Assembly (NCBI RefSeq): GCF_002798305.1
Contig: NZ_PCGR01000001.1
Span: 558,001 to 622,000, forward strand
Source of the DNA: Chryseomicrobium excrementi
Lineage (GTDB): Bacteria > Bacillota > Bacilli > Bacillales_A > Planococcaceae
Direction: 5' to 3'
DNA length: 64,000 nucleotides
Shown one piece after another: positions 26,580-35,138 of this stretch. How positions within the stretch are numbered: the first letter of the stretch is position 1; the number at the start of each line of letters is the position of its first letter. Below the pieces are notes generated by a model. It made no database searches. It saw nothing but the letters and a program-made list of their open reading frames with translations, and was not told the DNA's origin. The position numbers and the translations under genes are program-made.

Positions 26580-27662
26580 CTACTCACGTGTTTCAGGTAC
26601 TGTAATTTCACCATCAACGATTTGTTGCTTGAATTCTTCAATTTGAGCCATGATGTCATCTGGAATAGCTCCACGAGAATCAGCTAGGCCAACACCTTCT
26701 TCAGCAAGTCCATAAACAGTAGATTGTCCACCTGGGAACTCTCCGTTCATAGCTGCTTCAGAAATACGGTAAACTGCTTCGTCAACGCGTTTCAACATAG
26801 AAGTTAAAGTGACGTTTGTATCGCCAACAGCACCTTCTTCGTATTGGTCAGAGTCAACTCCGATTACCCATACATTTGCATCTGGATCTTTTGTTTTACG
26901 CTCTTTCGCTTCTGCGAATACACCGTTCCCTGTACCACCAGCAGCGTGGAAGATAATATCTACGCCTTCAGAGTACATGCGGTTAGCAGTAGTTTTACCT
27001 AGCTCTGCTTTGTCGAATGCACCTGTGTACTGAACATCTACTTCGATAGATGGGTCAACAGCTTCAACACCAGCTAAGAAACCAACTTCAAAGCGCTCGA
27101 TTACTGGAATTTCCATTCCACCAACAAAACCGATTTGTTTTGATTCAGACATTAATGCTGCAGCAACACCAGCTAAGAATGCACCCTCTTGCTCTTTGAA
27201 AAGAACAGAAGCTACGTTTGGCTGATCTACAACTGCATCAATGATTGCAAGTTGAGCATCTGGTTGTTGTTGAGCGATATCATTAACTGCCGCTTCCATT
27301 AAGAAACCAATTCCGAATACCACGTCAAAGTCACGACGAACTAGGTTGTTTAGGTTCGTTACGTAGTCAGCATCTGAAGCTGATTGTAGGTAATCATAAC
27401 CACCGTCTCCTTGAGCTAGGCCGTTGTCTTCACCAAACTTTTGAATACCTTCCCAAGCTGATTGGTTGAATGATTTGTCATCCACTCCACCAACGTCTGT
27501 TACCATAGCTACTGAGAAATCTGCTGTTTCTTCTGTTGGCTCTGAACCTTCGCCAGAGTTCCCGTTTGTTTCTTGTGTTTCTTCATCAGAACCACATGCT
27601 GCAAGTAATGTACCTGCTGCTAACATTACAGATAGACCTAAACCGTATTTGCGTTTTGACAC
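26580..27662 (-). CDS. nupN: BMP family nucleoside-binding lipoprotein, NupN-like
   Basis: A 360-residue extracellular lipoprotein that binds nucleosides for the importer. The signal peptide ends in LLAAC with lipidated Cys23, and an acidic Thr/Glu linker follows. The mature domain has VAMVTDVGGVDDKSFNQSAWEGI, the characteristic start of Bmp/PnrA proteins, and GVDSDQYEEGAVGD. I chose the GTG at 27662 because GGGGG lies eight bases upstream; the TTG at 27677 would overlap that site. Length equals that of B. subtilis NupN. The regulator gene is just 45 bases upstream. Confidence 0.95.
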   Translation of the reverse strand: MSKRKYGLGLSVMLAAGTLLAACGSDEETQETNGNSGEGSEPTEETADFSVAMVTDVGGVDDKSFNQSAWEGIQKFGEDNGLAQGDGGYDYLQSASDADYVTNLNNLVRRDFDVVFGIGFLMEAAVNDIAQQQPDAQLAIIDAVVDQPNVASVLFKEQEGAFLAGVAAALMSESKQIGFVGGMEIPVIERFEVGFLAGVEAVDPSIEVDVQYTGAFDKAELGKTTANRMYSEGVDIIFHAAGGTGNGVFAEAKERKTKDPDANVWVIGVDSDQYEEGAVGDTNVTLTSMLKRVDEAVYRISEAAMNGEFPGGQSTVYGLAEEGVGLADSRGAIPDDIMAQIEEFKQQIVDGEITVPETRE

Positions 27663-27707
27663 GTTAAAAACCCCCAAAATTAGTTTCTTATTAGTAGGAA
27701 TTGACGA

Positions 27708-28436
27708 TTACACCCGTTTACGAATCACATGGAAACTGAATTTATCTGCACGGAAATAGTTTTTCGAGTACAAGACAACTCGGTCCTGCTCATCGTAATG
27801 AAGCTGCTTCAACACAAGAAGGGCAGTCTCCGGCTCACAGTTGAGTGTCGGGGAAGCCACGTCATGGTAGCCCATTGGATCGATAAAAGTTACTGCATGC
27901 GAGACACGTAACTCTCCAGACTGTTCAAGTGCGGAGAATAAAGAACCTTCTCTTCTACTCAAGTAATCCTCAGGTAGATATTTAGCTGGTACTTTGTCTA
28001 CGCAATAAACAACTGGATCACCATTTGCAGTGCGAACACGTTCAATCGTGACGATCAAATCTTCCTCTGAACAACCAAAACGCTCCATATCTTCTTCTGT
28101 TGGAAGCGATTGCAAAGAACTTAAATAAATAACTCCAGGTTCCATACCGCCTTGCTTTATCATGGATGAAACACTGGATAATTGTTCAATACCTGAGGTA
28201 AAGACAGGTTTAGAGTTGATAAACGTCCCTACCCCATGGCGTCTGACAATTATGTTTTCCTCTTCAAGTAAGCGAAGAGCTTCTCGCAAAGTGGCTCGGC
28301 TGACACCGAGCATTTTTGCGAGTTCGAATTCAGAGGGAAGCTTTTCCTTCTCTTTGAATACGCCATTGTCGATATCTTGTTTGATACGATCAATTACCTG
28401 CAAATATAAATGCCGTTGATCAACCTTAATTGACAC
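27708..28436 (-). CDS. ymfC: GntR family (HutC/UTRA) transcription regulator, YmfC-like
   Basis: A 242-residue repressor with an N-terminal winged helix (residues about 6-75, [62 protein letters not shown]) and a C-terminal UTRA ligand domain. It starts with GTG at 28436. It is the first gene of the nucleoside importer unit and probably senses a nucleoside or related metabolite to control it; the ligand is not visible from sequence. A perfect ATCAGA-N2-TCTGAT palindrome lies 27 bases upstream, a candidate autoregulatory operator. Position next to spoIIIE matches ymfC of B. subtilis. Confidence 0.9.
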   Translation of the reverse strand: MSIKVDQRHLYLQVIDRIKQDIDNGVFKEKEKLPSEFELAKMLGVSRATLREALRLLEEENIIVRRHGVGTFINSKPVFTSGIEQLSSVSSMIKQGGMEPGVIYLSSLQSLPTEEDMERFGCSEEDLIVTIERVRTANGDPVVYCVDKVPAKYLPEDYLSRREGSLFSALEQSGELRVSHAVTFIDPMGYHDVASPTLNCEPETALLVLKQLHYDEQDRVVLYSKNYFRADKFSFHVIRKRV

Positions 28437-28462
28437 TTGCTACACCACCAATAACCAAAGAG

Positions 28463-28476
28463 ATCAGACCTCTGAT
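28463..28476. promoter_or_regulatory. Palindrome, candidate GntR operator
   Basis: ATCAGACCTCTGAT is a perfect inverted repeat with a two-base centre, located 27 bases upstream of the GTG start of the GntR gene. GntR proteins often bind such short palindromes near their own promoters. No second copy was found before nupN. Confidence 0.45.
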
Positions 28477-28582
28477 GTAAAACATTCCTACTAATCAGTG
28501 TTACTATTCCATTTAAAATCTTAAAAATAAATAGTTTTTTCTCTGAAATCGCAAAACTTTTAATGTTTTTGTAATCATTTTG

Positions 28583-30880
28583 TCATACTTCTTCCGTATC
28601 GTATGTCCCACGATTCATTAAAACCTGACGTGGCTTGGAACCTTCATATGGGCCAACAATACCAGCAAGTTCCAATTGATCGATAATTCGAGCAGCACGT
28701 GAATACCCGACTCGGAAACGGCGTTGAATCATAGAAACAGAAGCTGTTTGCATGTCCATGACTAGATTGGCAGCATCATCAAACAAGTCATCTCGCTCTT
28801 CTTGGTGAACGGTCTCTTCTACTTCTGACGGAATCATTTCTTCCACATAATTTGCTTTTTGCTGTTCGATGACTGCATCTACGACACGTTCCACTTCAGC
28901 ATCTGATACAAACGCCCCTTGAACGCGGACGGGCTTGGAATTACCTGATGGATGGAACAGCATATCCCCACGTCCAAGCAGCTTCTCAGCACCTCCCATA
29001 TCCAAGATGGTGCGTGAATCAATTGCAGAAGAAACGGAAAATGCGATACGTGAGGGGATATTGGCTTTAATAATTCCTGTGATTACATCCACACTCGGAC
29101 GCTGTGTAGCAATGATCAAGTGAATACCTGATGCACGAGCCATCTGTGCAAGTCTTGTGATCGAATCTTCGACGTCATTTGAAGCTACCATCATCAAGTC
29201 AGCAAGCTCATCTACAAACACAACAATGTAAGGTAGTTTTGCATGCTGCTCTTCATTCTCACTGTTCCACTTATCAACGAACTGATTGTATCCTTCCATG
29301 TTTCGCGTCCCTGTATGTGAGAACAGATCGTAGCGTCGCTCCATCTCTGAAACGATTTTTTTTAGGGCCTGAGAAGCTTTCCGTGGATCGGTTACAACCG
29401 GTGCCAATAGATGAGGAATTCCGTTATAAACATTCAACTCCACCATCTTGGGATCGATCATCATCATTTTCACTTCATGGGGCTTCGCTCGCATCATCAG
29501 ACTGACGATGATCCCATTCATGCACACACTCTTTCCAGAGCCCGTAGAACCCGCAACAAGTAGGTGCGGCATTTTGTTCAGTTCTGCTACAACCGCTTTC
29601 CCTGTAATGTCTCGACCAAGTGCAACAGCTAATTTCCCTGGATTGCCCATACTTCCTTCTTCCAAAACTTCTCTCAAACTTACCATAGCAACTTCTGAAT
29701 TTGGAACTTCAATTCCTATCGCTGACTTGCCAGGTATCGGAGCTTCAATCCGAATGTCCCTAGCAGCTAATGCAAGAGCTAAATCATCACTTAGGCTAAC
29801 AATACGACTTACCTTCACACCGACGTCTGGTAAGACTTCATATTTTGTTACTGCCGGCCCTAAGTGAACTTGAGTCACTTTGGCCTTTACACCAAAACTC
29901 AAAAAAGTATGTTCCAATTTTTTGGCGTTGGTCTGTATGGCACCAAGCTCTGAACTTTGGTCTGCATGAGGACTCGGTGTCAACAACTCAAAACTCGGCA
30001 ATATGTAAGCTTCATTCTCAAGTTCTTGCCCAGCCAAGTTGATTTCCACCTCTGTCTCTGGAGTTTCCACTTTCTCAGGTTTAGGACGTTCATTAAATGC
30101 TGAAATAATGGGAGCTTGTGGTGGTTCTTGAGATGGTACTTCTTCTAATACCGTAGTGACTGACTCTTCCTCGTATGTTGGAGCTTGTGAGACCCCTTGT
30201 ACTTCAGGTTGTTTCTCCACTTTTGTGCTGCGTCTTGTTTTAGCAGGCTTGACGGCGGGGGGCTGATTTTTCCAATTTTTAAACGCCTCCACACTCGAAG
30301 CTCCGAGCGCAGTAGATTGTTTAGCAAGCCATGGGAGTAAAGCTTTTCCGGTAATTAAGATGATACCGATAGAAATTAATATCCATGCAACGATTAAAGC
30401 ACCATTAGCTGCTAAGAGTGCACGTGCCGCTGCATAGAGTAATCCACCAATCAGACCTCCTCCTTCATTGGATGTCGTTGTCTCAGAAAACAACACGTTC
30501 CACGTTTCCTTCATGACGGAAGGTGATACATCAAATCCAATCTCCTGACGCTGAGTAAACATCAGATGATGACTGACCATCAGAATGCCCGCAAATGATA
30601 GTATCGCGCCTGATGTGATGCGATTGGTCCACTTCGGAAAGGCTTGTTTGATCATCATCCAGAGTGCGTACAAAATAAAGAAAAAAGGAAGGGCAGCATG
30701 CCAATTTCCAAACAATGTGGTGCCGATCGCATGTAGACCGCGACCTACAGGACCATATTGGAACAAAGCAATAATCGCAAGTCCTATAAGAATGAGTCCA
30801 AAAATCTCAAAGAGTAAGGGATGGAGCGTTTTTGTTTTTTTCTTTTTTGTAGGTTTTCGTTTCGTTTGTTTCCTTGCCAC
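28583..30880 (-). CDS. spoIIIE: DNA translocase SpoIIIE/FtsK
   Basis: A 765-residue septum-anchored DNA pump that clears chromosomes from closing septa and moves the forespore chromosome during sporulation. Layout: Lys-rich start, four membrane helices (about 25-185), a variable Pro/Glu linker, the RecA-like motor with Walker [11 protein letters not shown] and Walker [13 protein letters not shown], and a C-terminal gamma winged helix ([30 protein letters not shown]). It lies between rnjB and the GntR gene. In B. subtilis tepA stands between rnjB and spoIIIE; it is missing here. Retention does not prove sporulation, since the protein also serves vegetative division. Confidence 0.95.
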   Translation of the reverse strand: MARKQTKRKPTKKKKTKTLHPLLFEIFGLILIGLAIIALFQYGPVGRGLHAIGTTLFGNWHAALPFFFILYALWMMIKQAFPKWTNRITSGAILSFAGILMVSHHLMFTQRQEIGFDVSPSVMKETWNVLFSETTTSNEGGGLIGGLLYAAARALLAANGALIVAWILISIGIILITGKALLPWLAKQSTALGASSVEAFKNWKNQPPAVKPAKTRRSTKVEKQPEVQGVSQAPTYEEESVTTVLEEVPSQEPPQAPIISAFNERPKPEKVETPETEVEINLAGQELENEAYILPSFELLTPSPHADQSSELGAIQTNAKKLEHTFLSFGVKAKVTQVHLGPAVTKYEVLPDVGVKVSRIVSLSDDLALALAARDIRIEAPIPGKSAIGIEVPNSEVAMVSLREVLEEGSMGNPGKLAVALGRDITGKAVVAELNKMPHLLVAGSTGSGKSVCMNGIIVSLMMRAKPHEVKMMMIDPKMVELNVYNGIPHLLAPVVTDPRKASQALKKIVSEMERRYDLFSHTGTRNMEGYNQFVDKWNSENEEQHAKLPYIVVFVDELADLMMVASNDVEDSITRLAQMARASGIHLIIATQRPSVDVITGIIKANIPSRIAFSVSSAIDSRTILDMGGAEKLLGRGDMLFHPSGNSKPVRVQGAFVSDAEVERVVDAVIEQQKANYVEEMIPSEVEETVHQEERDDLFDDAANLVMDMQTASVSMIQRRFRVGYSRAARIIDQLELAGIVGPYEGSKPRQVLMNRGTYDTEEV

Positions 30881-30928
30881 AGGTGACGCTCTCCTTTCGT
30901 AAAGCTCGATTTCATTTCACTCATTAGT

Positions 30929-30955
30929 GAAAAAAGGGCCTCCTCCCCGAAAGGT
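30929..30955 (-). terminator. Intrinsic terminator after rnjB
   Basis: A stem GGGTTTCC / GGAGGCCC, with two G-T pairs, is followed by TTTTTT on the minus strand between rnjB and spoIIIE. Confidence 0.7.
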
Positions 30956-30971
30956 GGAAACCCTATCTTTT

Positions 30972-32636
30972 TTAATATTCCATAATAATTGGAATAATCA
31001 TTGGTCGTCTTTTCGTCTGTTGGAACAAGTACGAATGCAATGTGTCGCGAATCTCTTGTTTGATGTTCGTCCACTCAAAAGATTCTTTTTCCGTGTACTT
31101 CTCTACAACAGCTTTTACTTTTTGCTGTGCTTCTTGAAGCAATTCTTCTGATTCACGGACATATACGAATCCACGAGACAATACTTCAGGTCCAGATGCA
31201 ATTTTACGCTTTTTACGATCAAGTGTTACTACAACGATGAAGATACCGTCCTGTGAAAGTAATTTGCGGTCACGAAGTACGATATTTCCAACATCACCGA
31301 CTCCAATACCGTCAATAAGAACGTTACCTGCTGTAACACGGCCGCTCATACGTACTTTGCCATTTTTAAATTCAACAATATCTCCTTTATCAGCGATAAA
31401 GATCTGAGATTTTTGCATGCCTGTCTGTTGCGCAAGCTTTGAGTGCGCAATTAGCATACGGTACTCTCCTTGTACAGGAATAAAATACTTCGGTTTTAAG
31501 AAGTTGATCATCATCTTCAAATCTTCTTGACTACCGTGACCTGATACGTGGACATTTTTTGCAGAAGTTAATACACGAGCACCAGCTTTAGCAATGTTGT
31601 TCATTGTATGATACATGCTCACTTCCATACCTGGTGATGGAGTAAAGGTAATCAACACGGTATCGTTTTCATTGATTTTCACTTCACGGTGTTGTTTACG
31701 AACCATCTTCTCTAACGCTTCAAGTGGCTCCCCTTGTGTACCCGATACAATGATGACGAGATTGTCTTCGTCAACGGTTGTCGTTTCTTTTAAAGGAATT
31801 AAGACATCCTCGCCTACTTCCATATAGCCAAGGTCAATTGCAATTTTCATTGTCGTCTCTAGAGTCTTCCCTGCAAACGCAACTTTCTTCCCTGTTTCTT
31901 TTGCTTTGTCTAACACCTGTTGAATACGGATAAAGTTCGATGCGTAAAGAGCTACAATGACGCGGCCTTTAGCAGCATAAAATGTCTCGGATAACTGATT
32001 CGCAATCACAGTCTCAGACGTTGTATAGCCAGGGCGTTCTGCTTCTGTAGAATCTGAAAGTAACATAAACACGCCTTGCTCACCTAGTAAAGCTAATTTA
32101 GCAAGGTCCGGAGCATACTTGCCTTGTGCAGATTGATCGAACTTAAATTCACTTGTATAAACAATCGGTCCTTCTGAAGTGTGGAACACAATTCCTAATG
32201 TATCTGGAATACTATGTGTCACATGGAAGAACGTCACATGAGTGCGGTTAAAATTCATGCGACTTGCATTCGTTACTTCAAAGAATTTTACCGGTTGCTT
32301 TGGTTTTAACTCTTTTAGATGTGTCTTAGCTAGAGCAATGGTCAACTTAGACCCATAAACTGGAGCCGAAATTTTTTGCAATAAATACGCAATCGAACCG
32401 ATTGCATCTTCATGACCATGTGTTAAAAAGATTCCTTTCACACGGTCTTTGTTTTCTTCTAAATACGTTAAGTCTGGAATGACGATATCAATCCCGAGCA
32501 TTTCATTTTCAGGAAATAATAATCCGCTGTCGACTACGAAGATCTCATCATCGATTTCGACAACATACATCGCCTTTCCAATTTCTCCAACTCCACCGAG
32601 TGGAATGACTTTAATCGTTTCGTTAACTGTTTTCAA
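30972..32636 (-). CDS. rnjB: Ribonuclease J2
   Basis: A metallo-beta-lactamase/beta-CASP nuclease that forms a complex with RNase J1 and acts in 5' processing and decay of RNA. The 554-residue protein has the metal site THGHEDAIG near residue 75, FFHVTHSIPDTLG, LLSDSTEAERPG and the C-terminal HVSGHGSQEDLKMM. The start is TTG at 32636, preceded by AGGAGG. It follows dapA, as in B. subtilis, after a terminator and with its own promoter. Assignment as J2 rather than J1 rests mainly on this conserved location. Confidence 0.93.
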   Translation of the reverse strand: MKTVNETIKVIPLGGVGEIGKAMYVVEIDDEIFVVDSGLLFPENEMLGIDIVIPDLTYLEENKDRVKGIFLTHGHEDAIGSIAYLLQKISAPVYGSKLTIALAKTHLKELKPKQPVKFFEVTNASRMNFNRTHVTFFHVTHSIPDTLGIVFHTSEGPIVYTSEFKFDQSAQGKYAPDLAKLALLGEQGVFMLLSDSTEAERPGYTTSETVIANQLSETFYAAKGRVIVALYASNFIRIQQVLDKAKETGKKVAFAGKTLETTMKIAIDLGYMEVGEDVLIPLKETTTVDEDNLVIIVSGTQGEPLEALEKMVRKQHREVKINENDTVLITFTPSPGMEVSMYHTMNNIAKAGARVLTSAKNVHVSGHGSQEDLKMMINFLKPKYFIPVQGEYRMLIAHSKLAQQTGMQKSQIFIADKGDIVEFKNGKVRMSGRVTAGNVLIDGIGVGDVGNIVLRDRKLLSQDGIFIVVVTLDRKKRKIASGPEVLSRGFVYVRESEELLQEAQQKVKAVVEKYTEKESFEWTNIKQEIRDTLHSYLFQQTKRRPMIIPIIMEY

Positions 32637-32681
32637 TTGATTTCCTCCTAAATAAGTACCCGTACCTTCTCACTAAATTTC

Positions 32682-32710
32682 ATTATAGCCTACTCACCCG
32701 TTTTTAGAAA
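32682..32710 (-). promoter_or_regulatory. SigA promoter candidate of rnjB
   Basis: A perfect TATAAT on the minus strand has TTTCTA 17 bases upstream. It lies between the dapA terminator and rnjB, with a leader of about 40 bases. Confidence 0.6.
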
Positions 32711-32724
32711 GTATTGGCGGCATA

Positions 32725-32752
32725 GAAAAAAGACTGAGTTTCCTCAGTCTTT
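32725..32752 (-). terminator. Intrinsic terminator at the dapA stop codon
   Basis: A perfect stem AAAGACTGAG / CTCAGTCTTT with a GAAA loop runs into a T stretch on the minus strand. The dapA stop codon TGA is in the first arm of the hairpin. Confidence 0.93.
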
Positions 32753-33652
32753 GTAGGTGTTTAGCAAGTTATTCCGTTTTTCAGTAAAGTCGGCCCATAC
32801 ATGATCAAATTGTGCTTTCTCGGACTCTGTCAGTGTCAGCAATGGGAGACGGACCGTGTCCGAAAATCCATGAAGTTTCGATAATGCATATTTGACAACT
32901 GTCGGGTTCGGCGCTGTAAACAGCTGATTGAATACCGGTAACAGCAACTTGTGGTAGTTCGCAGCTTTCTCATGCTGACCTTCTCTAAATGCTTGAAGCA
33001 TTTGTTGCATGTCATTCCCTACAATATGGGATGCAACGGAGATGATTCCCGCTGCCCCAATCGTATAAAGTGGGAGCGTCAACCCATCATCTCCACTGTA
33101 TACTGACAGTCCAGTCGAAGATTTTGACATCACTTCTGCAATTTGTTCCAGATCGCCACTGGCTTCTTTCATCCACTGAATCTTTGGGTGCTCACTCAAA
33201 ATAGACGTTGTTTCTGTTGTCATGTTGACAACGGATCTGCCAGGGATGTTATACAGCATTAAAGGTTTTTCTGCGTTGTCAGCAATTGCAGTAAAGTGAG
33301 CGACTAAGCTGCGCTGGTTCGGTTTGTTGTAATACGGGACGACGACCATGCAGCCATCGACTCCTAAAGCTTCTACTTCTTTTGTAAATGCAATCGTCTG
33401 AGCTGTGTTGTTAGAGCCCGTACCTGCAATAACAGGAACTTTTCCGTACGCTTCCTTGACGACCGCTTGAATCACAGCCAGTTTCTCTTCATGAGAGAGA
33501 ACTGGAGATTCTCCTGTTGTTCCATTGACTACGAGACTTTCAGAACCCGTTGCAAGTAGATGACGCACAAGTTCTTGCAATTGATCATAATCTACGGCTC
33601 CCTGTGCTGTAAACGGTGTGACAAGGGCAGTAGATACCGTTCCTAAATTCAC
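32744..33652 (-). CDS. dapA: 4-hydroxy-tetrahydrodipicolinate synthase
   Basis: Condenses pyruvate and aspartate semialdehyde, the first step to diaminopimelate and lysine. The 302-residue protein has GTTGE at 44-48, the proton-relay Tyr134 (YNIPGRS) and the Schiff-base Lys162 (WMKEASGD). The start at 33652 overlaps the asd stop by four bases. In B. subtilis dapG (aspartokinase I) lies between asd and dapA; here it has been removed and the two genes are directly coupled. The product of this enzyme is also the source of dipicolinate in spore formers. Confidence 0.97.
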   Translation of the reverse strand: MNLGTVSTALVTPFTAQGAVDYDQLQELVRHLLATGSESLVVNGTTGESPVLSHEEKLAVIQAVVKEAYGKVPVIAGTGSNNTAQTIAFTKEVEALGVDGCMVVVPYYNKPNQRSLVAHFTAIADNAEKPLMLYNIPGRSVVNMTTETTSILSEHPKIQWMKEASGDLEQIAEVMSKSSTGLSVYSGDDGLTLPLYTIGAAGIISVASHIVGNDMQQMLQAFREGQHEKAANYHKLLLPVFNQLFTAPNPTVVKYALSKLHGFSDTVRLPLLTLTESEKAQFDHVWADFTEKRNNLLNTYKD

Positions 33653-34698
33653 TGTGACACCCCACTAACTAGCTGCATCTCTACCATTTTTTCTGCGATT
33701 TGAATGGAGTTCAGTGCAGCCCCTTTTAATAAATTATCCGATACGACCCAAAGATGAATCCCTGTTTTCTCGTGCAAGTCTTTTCGGATTCGCCCTACAA
33801 AAACAGGGTCTGTGTCTTCTGCATAAAGCGGCATCGGATACAATTGTTGTGCTGGGTTATCTTGAAGGACCACGCCTTCTGCAGAACTTAAAATGTCTCG
33901 AATCTCAGCTAGGGAAAGTTCCTCTTCCGTTTCTACATACAGTGATTCTGAATGTCCTGTCACAACCGGAACACGGACGCATGTCGCTGCTACAGGAAGC
34001 TCTGGCATAGACAAGATTTTTTTCGTTTCATTGATCATTTTCATTTCTTCGAACGTAAAGCCGTTTTCTTCAAACACATCGATTTGAGGTAGTAAATTTC
34101 CAGCAATCGGATAATGCTTCGGTTGACTCTTTACCGGTAGCACTTGAGGATCAGGCTCTTTTTGCAAAAAGTCCCGGCTTTCTTTCTTCAACTCATCGAT
34201 TGCTGCAGCACCTGAACCTGAAACGGCTTGGTACGTCGAGACGATTACCTTTTTCAGACCAGCTCTTTGACGAAGTGGTTCTAACACACAAACCATTTGA
34301 ATCGTCGAGCAGTTCGGATTTGCTATGATTCCAGCATGCTGTTGAAGAGCAGTTGGATTTACTTCAGGTACAACAAGTGGCGTGTCCGGGTCCATACGAA
34401 ACGCACTTGTATTATCAATAACAACCGCACCTCTATCCGCAGCTTCTTTCGCCAGCTGGCGGGATACATCGCCTCCAGCTGAGAAGAAAGCAAAATTGAC
34501 TCCTTCGAAAGCTTCAGGAGTTGCTTCTTCGATTGTATAGTTTGTATCATTTAAAGTGACTTGTTGACCTGCAGAACGCTTAGATGCAAGTAGTTTAATG
34601 TCAGAGTAGGGAAAGTTCCTCTCAACTAATTTCTCTGCTATTTTCTGTCCTACAGCTCCAGTCGCTCCAACAATAGCGACAACAAAGTTCTTGCTCAT
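33649..34698 (-). CDS. asd: Aspartate-semialdehyde dehydrogenase
   Basis: Reduces aspartyl phosphate to aspartate semialdehyde, the branch point for lysine/diaminopimelate, methionine and threonine. The 349-residue protein has the NADP motif VGATGAVGQ at about 10-18 and the catalytic Cys130 in NPNCSTIQM; the substrate-binding region TYQAVSGSGAAAIDEL follows. I chose the ATG at 34698 because AAGGGG is just upstream; an ATG at 34718 region lies inside the leader and overlaps that site. An extended -10 promoter lies about 35 bases before it. Upstream, the normal spoVFAB genes are reduced to a short scar. Confidence 0.97.
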   Translation of the reverse strand: MSKNFVVAIVGATGAVGQKIAEKLVERNFPYSDIKLLASKRSAGQQVTLNDTNYTIEEATPEAFEGVNFAFFSAGGDVSRQLAKEAADRGAVVIDNTSAFRMDPDTPLVVPEVNPTALQQHAGIIANPNCSTIQMVCVLEPLRQRAGLKKVIVSTYQAVSGSGAAAIDELKKESRDFLQKEPDPQVLPVKSQPKHYPIAGNLLPQIDVFEENGFTFEEMKMINETKKILSMPELPVAATCVRVPVVTGHSESLYVETEEELSLAEIRDILSSAEGVVLQDNPAQQLYPMPLYAEDTDPVFVGRIRKDLHEKTGIHLWVVSDNLLKGAALNSIQIAEKMVEMQLVSGVSQ

Positions 34699-34732
34699 GT
34701 GGTTTTCCCCTTCCTGCATTCATAATGGCGAT

Positions 34733-34741
34733 ATTGTAACA
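34733..34741 (-). promoter_or_regulatory. Extended -10 promoter candidate for asd-dapA
   Basis: TGT-TACAAT on the minus strand, with a poor -35 (GTGAAT at 17 bases). The leader is about 30 bases, too short for a lysine riboswitch or a T-box. Confidence 0.5.
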
Positions 34742-34803
34742 CAATCCGTATGATAATTCACTAGATTAAATAATTATTACTATGAATTATATTTTGAAAG
34801 GGA

Positions 34804-35030
34804 TTACATGTAAGATATGAACAAGGGTTGCAGTTGTCGCCCTTCAATTGCTTCTACAACGGTATCAGCAATTTTAGAAGTTTCGATTTCTGCTTTTGGA
34901 TCTGTTGCATTTAAAAAAGTAGTCCAATCCGAAAAGTACGCTACATCGTATCCTCGACATTGTAATTCTGCCGACAAAAATTTATAACGCTCATCTGCAC
35001 CAACTCTGCATGCTGAAGCAAGCCGTATTT
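34804..35030 (-). pseudogene. Collapsed remnant of dipicolinate synthase genes (spoVFA N-end joined to spoVFB C-end)
   Basis: One reading frame with no start codon runs to TAA at 34804-34806. Its first part, RVGADERYKFLSAELQ and then CRGYDVAYF, resembles the N-terminal GADERY/GGDxR dinucleotide-fold start of dipicolinate synthase A. Its last part, KIADTVVEAIEGRQLQPLF, resembles the C-terminus of dipicolinate synthase B (B. subtilis: QTIEKALMHQQLQPILV). The two pieces are joined in frame around 34905-34925. Dipicolinate is the calcium chelator of the spore core. The place, between mlpA and asd, is where spoVFA-spoVFB sit in B. subtilis. About 1.4 kb of the two genes is missing. The identification is by eye from short segments. 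Confidence 0.65.
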
Positions 35031-35084
35031 TTTCCCATCTTTCATACCTACTAATTCTTTTCGCACAAGCTCGGATAAACGCAT
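34941..35084 (-). pseudogene. Truncated YlmC/YmxH-type PRC-barrel gene remnant
   Basis: An ATG at 35084 with a GGGGGG ribosome site begins MRLSELVRKELVGMKDGKK and then YGLLQHAELV. This matches the start of YlmC/YmxH proteins (MRLSELSGKEIVDVK...), a family of about 80 residues with a PRC-barrel. After about 28 residues the frame leaves the family and ends at TAG (34943-34941), because it has been joined out of frame to the dipicolinate synthase remnant. The 47-codon frame could still be translated but would lack most of the barrel. ymxH lies at this exact place in B. subtilis. Confidence 0.7.
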
Positions 35085-35138
35085 AAAACCCCCCTTACCT
35101 TCTACTATATGAATAGAAGTGAGAGGAGTTTCATGATT

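Noticed and set aside
34699-34800. Possible lysine riboswitch or T-box before asd
   Set aside because: The leader after the likely promoter is about 30 bases, far too short, and no conserved motif is visible.
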